The translations under genes and the position numbers were made by a program. Shown here piece after piece: positions 57,726 through 64,000 of a DNA stretch of 64,000 nucleotides. Positions within the stretch are counted from its first letter, which is position 1. Every line of letters begins with the position of its first letter. Source of the DNA: Tritrichomonas musculus. Its lineage: Eukaryota; Parabasalia; Tritrichomonadida; Tritrichomonadidae. The stretch covers positions 3,720,001 through 3,784,000 of the forward strand of contig JAPFFF010000002.1 of assembly GCA_039105265.1 (NCBI GenBank). Reading direction: 5' to 3'. The notes under the pieces are model-generated. The model searched no databases. It saw only the letters and a list, made by a program, of their open reading frames with translations, and was not told the DNA's origin.

Positions 57726-58230
57726 TTTATTTGGCAGAAGATACAATTTTTCAGACAATTTTATTATTTTATTTCAAAAAATGAAAAAATAATATCTTAA
57801 AACGTTATGTACAATTTTTAAATATTAATTAATAAATAATAATAATATAAATAATAGATAATGAAAAAATATGTTTTTATATCAAGTAATCGTATACATC
57901 TAAGTTTCCACCGTTCTTATTAGTATCTAAAAGTATGTTAAATTAAATTAAAATCTTATTTTATAATCTTTTAATTAATAAATCTTAATTATAATTCAAT
58001 AATGAACAAAATATAATTTCCATTCAATTCTGTTTTCAATATGGGTGGGGTAACTATAAAAAAATAAAAACCTTTTATATTTTAAATATAATATGTATAT
58101 TTAAATTACCCTTCGGACGTAATTAGAATTTTATAAAATTCAATGAAAAGACGTATTAAAATGTAAAAATTGCCGAAATGATACGTAATTACATAATTTA
58201 TATAAAAATACAAAAAAAGCAAATAGGTTT

Positions 58231-58279
58231 AGTTTCGAACTCAATGCCTTGCCCTCAAATTGATTTAACCTCTAAGCTA
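58231..58279 (-). other. tRNA-like sequence (A-box and B-box)
   Basis: On the minus strand, TAGCTTAGAGG (58269-58279) matches the A-box TRGCNNAGYNGG closely, and AGTTCGAAACT (58231-58241) resembles the B-box GGTTCGANTCC. Acceptor and anticodon stems pair poorly, so it is not a working tRNA gene. It may be a tRNA-derived SINE head or decayed tRNA. Confidence 0.3.
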
Positions 58280-58304
58280 GAGCTCTCAAATTTGAAAGTA
58301 TAAA

Positions 58305-58382
58305 ATATTTATATTTAAAGATAAATATATTTATATTTAAAGATAAATATATTTATATTTAAAGATAAATATATTTATTTTT
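58305..58382. repeat. 22-bp tandem repeat, ~3.5 copies
   Basis: Unit ATAAATATATTTATATTTAA plus AG, repeated without change from 58321 and partly on both sides. Pure A/T microsatellite-like DNA. Confidence 0.85.
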
Positions 58383-59280
58383 CAAATACAACTTTTTATT
58401 AACTTTTTCTAAAAAAGTCGTATTCCAATTATTTTCACGTAGACGTAATCATAAAACGTAATTGATTTTTTTTCTTTGTCTATTTCATTGAAAAAGTTTG
58501 AAGAGAACGTAATTTTTAAAACCTCTGAAGGGCAATATTTAAATTAAAAGAAAATATTTCGATATTTTAAAAATCGGTTCCACCAATGCATCTATAAAAA
58601 TATATCTTTTTTTTAATAAAATAATTGAATTTTTTGTGAATTTTTACTGAATTTGATTTTCAAGCACCTTTATTAATTTTTTATGAGTATCAGAAAAATA
58701 ATCCTATTTTTTAAAAGCATTATTTACCAGAAAAGAAAGTATAAAGTAAATAATATTTTTTAAGTTATAATTATAATATTAAGTGTAAATTACTAATTTT
58801 AATATATTGCCATTACTTTTAGATAATTTATATATTCTGAAAATGATAAGATATAAAATATCTTTTTCCTGGAATTTTATATATAAAAAATAAAAATTAC
58901 TACATAAACATTTTAAATATTATGAAAAATAGTGGCATTAATTTGTTTTGATTATTTTTTTTTACATTTGAAATTAAATATATTTATTATTATACAAAAA
59001 CTCTGTTGGTATATCATTTCTTTCATAAATAAATAAATATTTTTTATAACGTAAAATTAAATATTCATGATTTTGATATATTCGATGAGATATTATTAAT
59101 TAAAAAATTACAACTTGAGAAATTTACTAAAATGCTTATGTATATTTATAGGATTGATAATAATTCAAGAATTAAGATTATTAGTTTTCAGCAAATTTTC
59201 GGATTTTTTTTACTTTTTACTAAAAATTCAAAAATAGAAAATTGAGTAATCTCATAGAATTTAAAAAAACCATTTTAAAA

Positions 59281-62160
59281 ATGGAGCCGAACGACTGTTT
59301 CTATAGCGAATTTGATGTTCCAGGATTAAACGCAGAATTAATCAAAAGCAAATTTAATTCATATGGCGTTCCCATACCTAATTGGATAGATAAAGATATT
59401 ATATCAGGAAATGGAATAATTAAAACAATCACTAGTTTGAAGAATTTTTCTACAACTTATCAAAATATTTTTCGACAAGTAAACATATATTTTTCAAAAC
59501 ATGTTCATATTTTTTTATTTCACTCCATCAAAATAATTTGTGAAGTGCCATTTCGTCTTGATATAATAGCTGAACTTACAGAAATGCTTCTAATGGGCGA
59601 TGATATATTGCCTTATCTTTTTTGGGCTATACTTCTAACCCTATATAAATATAAATGCGCTTATAATGTTCAATTAGGCATGTTTTTAGAATTCTTAAAA
59701 TTGAAAGGTTTATTATCAGAATTCAGTTATTCAAAAATCCTCCCACTTTTTTATAACGCAATAATAAATGAAAACTGCGTTAAATATTTATTAAGGCCAA
59801 AGTCAAATTGGAGAAATGTTAATGATAGAACTAAGGTTAAAGATGAAGAGGATGAAGAGGAGGAGGAAGAAGAAGAGGCCGAGGAGGAAGAAGAAGATGA
59901 CGAAGTTCCAGAAATTGATTATCAAAATGATAACATTAAAAGGATTAAATTTGAAATGGAAAACTTAAAAAAAGGTTTTAAAGGAAATAGATATTCAATT
60001 GAAATGAAAAAGTTTTCTTTTCTTTTGAAAAATTCACCAAATTTCAGTTATCAAATTTATAGAAAATTGAGTTGTCTTCCATGTGAAAAAACTGTTGATT
60101 CTTTTGGGAAACCATATTTGACTGAAATAAATCTATCTCTCTTTGACATAAATGAAATTGAAAAATTACTCTCAATTCAAAATATACATTTTAATGAACC
60201 TATTGATTGTAATTGTGCTGTTGATGCTGCTGTTTTTAATTCAGTACAAGGTTCAGAAATTGTAAAGGAATTTCCATTTCTAAAAGGAGTTGTTAATGAA
60301 GATATGAATTATTCAAGTATATTCACCATTTATATTGAACCGATTGATCCCAGAATTCCTCCTTTTCCTGTTCATGTCATGATAAAAAATGATGGTTTTG
60401 CGGATGAAACAATTGATGCTTGCAGGAATGAAATAATCAAAAGATTAACATCTTTTAATATTCACTGTATTTTTACATCAACAGACGGTGATCATTTTTT
60501 CGATCACATACATGACAAAGTTTTTGAAGAATACAAAAATCTACTCGAATCAGGAGAACCCTTTGGAGAAATTGTTAATGTAGTCAAAAAGCATAATTCA
60601 TCGGATCCATGGCCAATCTCTGATCCATTTCATTTGCTCAAAAATGTTCGTCCAAATGTATTATTCAAACAAATAGGTTTATCAATTCCTGAAAAATATG
60701 ATCCAAATGAATTGGCGAATATTGTTCAGTCGGTAACTTTCTTAACGGATAAATCTAGCCAAGGATCAATGAAAGATTCTTATCCATTAAAATTATTTGG
60801 ATTCGATTCATTCATTAAGTCCTACGGTCAAAAACAATCAAACTTTTTAATATGTTCACTGTTCCTTTTTATTGATGCAATTAGAAACACGAAATTAAAC
60901 ATTGAAACGAGGAAACAATATCTACATACAGCGTTTTTATTTGCAAATTATTATTTGCATCAAATTGGATACATAAAAACGATTGGAACAAGAATTTGTT
61001 TGATTAGATTAATGAATACAATTTTAGGTATTTATATATGCACAGAACGTGAAGCATTTAATATGGCTCATATCGGAACACATCCAGTTGAATGTTTTTA
61101 TGGATCTGTAAGAATTGGATGCAATTTTTATCATACAATATTTAATATTATTCATACAATATCAAAGACTATTTTATGTAATAAAATAATGTATGAATTT
61201 GGAATACAAAGAAGAATAAGAGGTAGAAAAAATATTGGTGGAGCAGTAGTTGAAAAACAAAATGATCAATATGGCTATTTTCCATTTCCTCCAGATAAGT
61301 TTTTCATATTATATTTAAAGAATTTATATAATTTACCCATCGACCAAAAAAGCATTCAAAAACTGGAACAATGGTACCAATTTTTATTACAAAAGCACAA
61401 TTCTACAGACGATTGCGAAATATATATCCAAGGACAATTAGCAGGATGCAATATTATGTCAAGAAATATACTTGCTGCATCAAACAAAAAAGCTAAAGAA
61501 AAGAAAGAAAAAAAATCTAATAATAATAATCAACCAAAACCATACAAAAAAAAGCTAATTTTAAATATATGTCCTTCAGACATATCTAAAATAGTATGCG
61601 AACTATTAAATAATGCAATTAATAATTTTCATTTCAATTCAACACTCATAATTCACAAAATATTCGGTTTTCCATTGAAAAAAGGGGAAGTTATACCAAG
61701 AGGAAGTGATAATAAATATTTTTTATATGATATTATTAAAGAAAAATTCCCAAATATAGTAACTCTGTCCGTTAAAAATAACGGAAGTGATTCAAATTTG
61801 AATCAATCTTTACAAGCAAAGGGACTCCCACTAAACGCAAAACATCAATTTCTAGTGATACATCAACCTTTAAGAAGACTACAGACACTACCAATGCAGC
61901 AACAGTTAGGTATACAGCCAATCGAAATGCATCAGAATTTAATAGTCATGCAACCACCCCTAATGCAACCACCAAATGCTATTCAACAAATTCCAAGTTC
62001 AAATCAAGTTCTAATGCAACTACCTGGAACTCAACCAAAACAATTCGGAACGTATCAAATTCATAAAAAGCGGACACGAACTCCACGACAACGACAAGCA
62101 CTGACACAGCCACAAGCGCAGTCACAACTACAAATGCTGCAACTGACTGATAAACAATAA
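59281..62160 (+). CDS. P-element/THAP9-like DDE transposase
   Basis: 959 residues from the first ATG (13 further upstream codons lack ATG). The order of motifs fits the P-element RNase H-like fold: CAVDAAVF (Asp315), a strand pair and helix leading to STDGD (Asp402), SDPFHLLKNVRPNVL (Asp448, His451; compare D-x-PHLLKN-xRN of P elements) and, after the helical insertion, HPVECFYGSVR (Glu604; compare N-P-x-E-N-F-F). An acidic Glu/Asp run sits at ~188-209 and a Gln/Pro-rich tail with RTRTPRQRQ at ~860-959. No THAP zinc finger or DNA-binding head was recognised. The frame is intact over 2.9 kb. I could not find its terminal repeats, so it may be a live transposon gene or a host-adopted one. Confidence 0.6.
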   Translation: MEPNDCFYSEFDVPGLNAELIKSKFNSYGVPIPNWIDKDIISGNGIIKTITSLKNFSTTYQNIFRQVNIYFSKHVHIFLFHSIKIICEVPFRLDIIAELTEMLLMGDDILPYLFWAILLTLYKYKCAYNVQLGMFLEFLKLKGLLSEFSYSKILPLFYNAIINENCVKYLLRPKSNWRNVNDRTKVKDEEDEEEEEEEEAEEEEEDDEVPEIDYQNDNIKRIKFEMENLKKGFKGNRYSIEMKKFSFLLKNSPNFSYQIYRKLSCLPCEKTVDSFGKPYLTEINLSLFDINEIEKLLSIQNIHFNEPIDCNCAVDAAVFNSVQGSEIVKEFPFLKGVVNEDMNYSSIFTIYIEPIDPRIPPFPVHVMIKNDGFADETIDACRNEIIKRLTSFNIHCIFTSTDGDHFFDHIHDKVFEEYKNLLESGEPFGEIVNVVKKHNSSDPWPISDPFHLLKNVRPNVLFKQIGLSIPEKYDPNELANIVQSVTFLTDKSSQGSMKDSYPLKLFGFDSFIKSYGQKQSNFLICSLFLFIDAIRNTKLNIETRKQYLHTAFLFANYYLHQIGYIKTIGTRICLIRLMNTILGIYICTEREAFNMAHIGTHPVECFYGSVRIGCNFYHTIFNIIHTISKTILCNKIMYEFGIQRRIRGRKNIGGAVVEKQNDQYGYFPFPPDKFFILYLKNLYNLPIDQKSIQKLEQWYQFLLQKHNSTDDCEIYIQGQLAGCNIMSRNILAASNKKAKEKKEKKSNNNNQPKPYKKKLILNICPSDISKIVCELLNNAINNFHFNSTLIIHKIFGFPLKKGEVIPRGSDNKYFLYDIIKEKFPNIVTLSVKNNGSDSNLNQSLQAKGLPLNAKHQFLVIHQPLRRLQTLPMQQQLGIQPIEMHQNLIVMQPPLMQPPNAIQQIPSSNQVLMQLPGTQPKQFGTYQIHKKRTRTPRQRQALTQPQAQSQLQMLQLTDKQ

Positions 62161-62699
62161 TCCTTTAATCCCCGAAAAAGACAAGAAACATCAAACTCCT
62201 AGGCATAAATTCCATAACTACATTAATAAATAGCTTAATTAATTACATTTAATAATTAATGTTTGTATTATTATTACAATATATTATTCGATTAAATTAT
62301 TAAAATGCTTTGAGAACTTTTCTAATATCTAATTTTTACCTCTCAAATTGTCAGGAAAAATATTATTCAAAAATTCAATTATTTGAGAATAATTGAAATA
62401 GTACTCAAAATTGATAAAAAGCATTAATATTTTTCAAATTCAATAGCAAATATTTAGTATATCCATAATATTATATCAAATATATATTTTTATTATAGAA
62501 TTAAAAGGTTGACTTAAATTGGTACTATAAAACATGCACGCTCAAAAAGTTCACTCCATTGAAAAAGTTTCGATTATTTTTTGAATAGCACTCTCAAATT
62601 ACGCACAACTTTTTATGGAGATAAATGGTTGTGGAAAATTGAGAGAACCGTTACTTTTTGAATATTCTATTTCAAAAAAAGCGCCATTATATTTTTCGG
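62161..62699. other. Spacer downstream of the P-like gene
   Basis: About 540 bp, AT-rich; no element end recognised and no gene. Confidence 0.4.
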
Positions 62700-62796
62700 G
62701 AAGTGCGTGCTAGCATTCCTCCATTAAAGATCGAATCCTAGTTGTCCATATTCCACGTGGACAAAGTGGGAAGTGGAGGATGCTAGCACTTGCGAA
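62700..62796. repeat. ~97-bp imperfect palindrome
   Basis: AAGTGCGTGCTAGCATTCCTCC (core GTGCTAGCA) is mirrored by GGAGGATGCTAGCACTTGCG. The centre includes GTCCA...TGGAC around CCACGTGG. It is GC-richer than the flanks and lies just before the satellite array. Confidence 0.7.
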
Positions 62797-62828
62797 GGAA
62801 GATATGTTTAATTACAGATTATGCATTG

Positions 62829-63458
62829 CGGAAGATTCGAGGGATGGAGCTCTCCATTTCTTGAATCTTCTGTTTCCGATTACTCAATTACAGAAGATTT
62901 GAGGGATGGAGCTCTCCATTTCTTGAATTTTCTGTTTCCGATTACTCAATTACAGAAGATTTGAGGGATGGAGCTCTCCATCTCTTGAATTTTCTGTTTC
63001 CGATTACTCAATTACAGAAGATTTGAGGGATGGAGCTCTCCATTTCTTGAATCTTCTGTTTCTGATTACTCAATTACAGAAGATTCAAGAAATGGAGAGC
63101 TCCATCTCTTGAATCTTCTGTTTCTGATTACTCAATTACAGAAGATTCGAGGGATGGAGCTCTCCATCTCTTGAATCTTCTGTTTCCGATTACTCAATTA
63201 CAGAAGATTCGAGAGATGGAGCTCTCCATCTCTTGAATCTTCTGTTTCCGATTACTCAATTACAGAAGATTCGAGGGATGGAGCTCTCCATCTCTTGAAT
63301 CTTCTTTTTCCGATTACTCAATTACAGAAGATTCGAGGGATGGAGCTCTCCATTTCTTGAATCTTCTGTTTCTGATTACTCAATTACAGAAGATTCGAGG
63401 GATGGAGCTCTCCATCTCTTGAATCTTCTGTTTCCGATTACTCAATTACAGAAGATTC
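62829..63458 (+). repeat. 62-bp palindromic satellite, left array (~10 units)
   Basis: About ten units of exactly 62 bp. Each has a near-perfect 44-bp hairpin (CAGAAGATTC..GATGGAGCTCTCCATC..GAATCTTCTG in outline) and an 18-bp linker TTTCCGATTACTCAATTA. Units differ by a few substitutions (e.g. GATTTGAGG/GATTCGAGG, CATTTC/CATCTC), so the array is young or homogenised. Confidence 0.95.
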
Positions 63459-63727
63459 TTTTTATAAAAAATATTTGATTTTAAATTAACATTTTATCTT
63501 CAAAGTTTCATTTATCATCCATCTATTTTTCAACAATCATATTTCTCTTCTTCATTCAACAATTTTATTTTCTTATTTTTTTCATCTTTCCCTTTTTCAA
63601 TTGCAAAAAGAAAGAAAACGCTAAGAAAGGGTTTTGAAGAGAAAAAAGATGAGTGTTAAAGAAGAGTAGGATGATAAATAAAGAAGGCAAATATAATAAC
63701 TGAAAAAAGAAAAGTGCTTTTTTATTA
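63459..63727. other. Centre between two inverted satellite arrays
   Basis: About 270 bp, polypurine/polypyrimidine-like. It is itself loosely palindromic around CTTTTTCAATTGCAAAAAG (near 63591-63609); for example TTATCATCC on the left mirrors GGATGATAA on the right. No gene. Confidence 0.6.
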
Positions 63728-64000
63728 AATCTTCTGTAATTGAGTAATCGGAAACAGAAGATTCAAGAGATGGAGAGCTCCATCCCTCGAATCTTCTGTA
63801 ATTGAGTAATCGGAAACAGAAGATTCAAGAAATGGAGAGCTCCATCTCTCGAATCTTCTGTAATTGAGTAATCGGAAACAGAAGATTCAAGAAATGGAGA
63901 GCTCCATCCCTCGAATCTTCTGTAATTGAGTAATCGGAAACAGAAGATTCAAGAAATGGAGAGCTCCATCTCTCGAATCTTCTGTAATTGAGTAATCGGA
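63728..64000 (-). repeat. 62-bp palindromic satellite, right array (inverted, continues past the edge)
   Basis: Four and a half units in the opposite orientation (linker reads TAATTGAGTAATCGGAAA), running off the right edge. Together with the left array it forms a long inverted structure. Confidence 0.95.

Larger units (their letters stand above)
57726..59280. other. AT-rich region with tRNA-like and tandem repeats, upstream of the P-like gene
   Basis: About 1.55 kb with no gene. It contains a tRNA-like block (58231-58279) and a 22-bp tandem repeat (58305-58382). Immediately before the P-like gene there is an A/T-rich leader without a clear initiator. Confidence 0.4.

Noticed and set aside
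62829-64000. CRISPR-like array
   Set aside because: There are no unique spacers: the linkers are the same in all units, the hairpin is part of the repeat, and the organism is eukaryotic.

Overview
The window is nuclear DNA of a very AT-rich protist, most probably a trichomonad (Parabasalia, Tritrichomonas/Trichomonas type). Pointers are: single-exon genes with short spacers; an M60-like mucin protease, a flagellar coiled-coil protein and a single-pass surface protein with a beta-helix-like ectodomain; and a load of Polinton/Maverick elements, pogo-like, Mutator-like and short-TIR DNA transposons. The species is inference.

Layout. 1-786: compact minus-strand cluster running off the left edge (partial ORF, HNH protein, CRESS-type Rep-like nicking domain), with a GC-rich hairpin upstream. 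952-2466: possible TIR element. 2965-16582: host gene block (M60-like peptidase; NT-C2/DIL-like protein; small coiled-coil protein; membrane surface protein; coiled-coil protein; flagellar TPH-like protein; M20 aminoacyl-histidine dipeptidase). 17673-22743: incomplete Polinton (copy 1). 25374-46110: a 20.7-kb Polinton (copy 2) with identical 227-bp terminal inverted repeats and a perfect 6-bp target duplication. 46673-52050: nest of four non-autonomous elements with 8-bp duplications. 52649-54291: Mutator-like foldback element with 9-bp duplication. 54423-56618: pogo-like transposon. 57301-59280: degraded sequence. 59281-62160: P-element-like transposase gene. 62700-64000: palindrome and a 62-bp palindromic satellite in two head-on arrays.

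Polinton copy 2 carries protein-primed PolB, retroviral-type integrase, A32-like packaging ATPase, double-jelly-roll-type major capsid protein, a small amphipathic virion-type protein, fibre-like proteins, a KilA-N protein and several unknowns. The termini look whole and recent; I would guess two or three breaks at most inside.

The most unusual signal is in copy 2: more than twenty tiny hairpins (4-7 bp arms, usually AAA/TTT loops), many in pairs and in frame inside unrelated genes, where related pairs encode the same short peptides (LQSxxxAxAC; QAKLGxAxQSQ). One cluster is exactly where PolB of copy 2 is longer than PolB of copy 1. The same hairpin units build the inverted repeats that bracket the KilA-N gene. 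This looks like a family of mobile double-hairpin elements, comparable in principle to Rickettsia palindromic elements. A second oddity is an HNH nuclease-like domain embedded in both PolB proteins.
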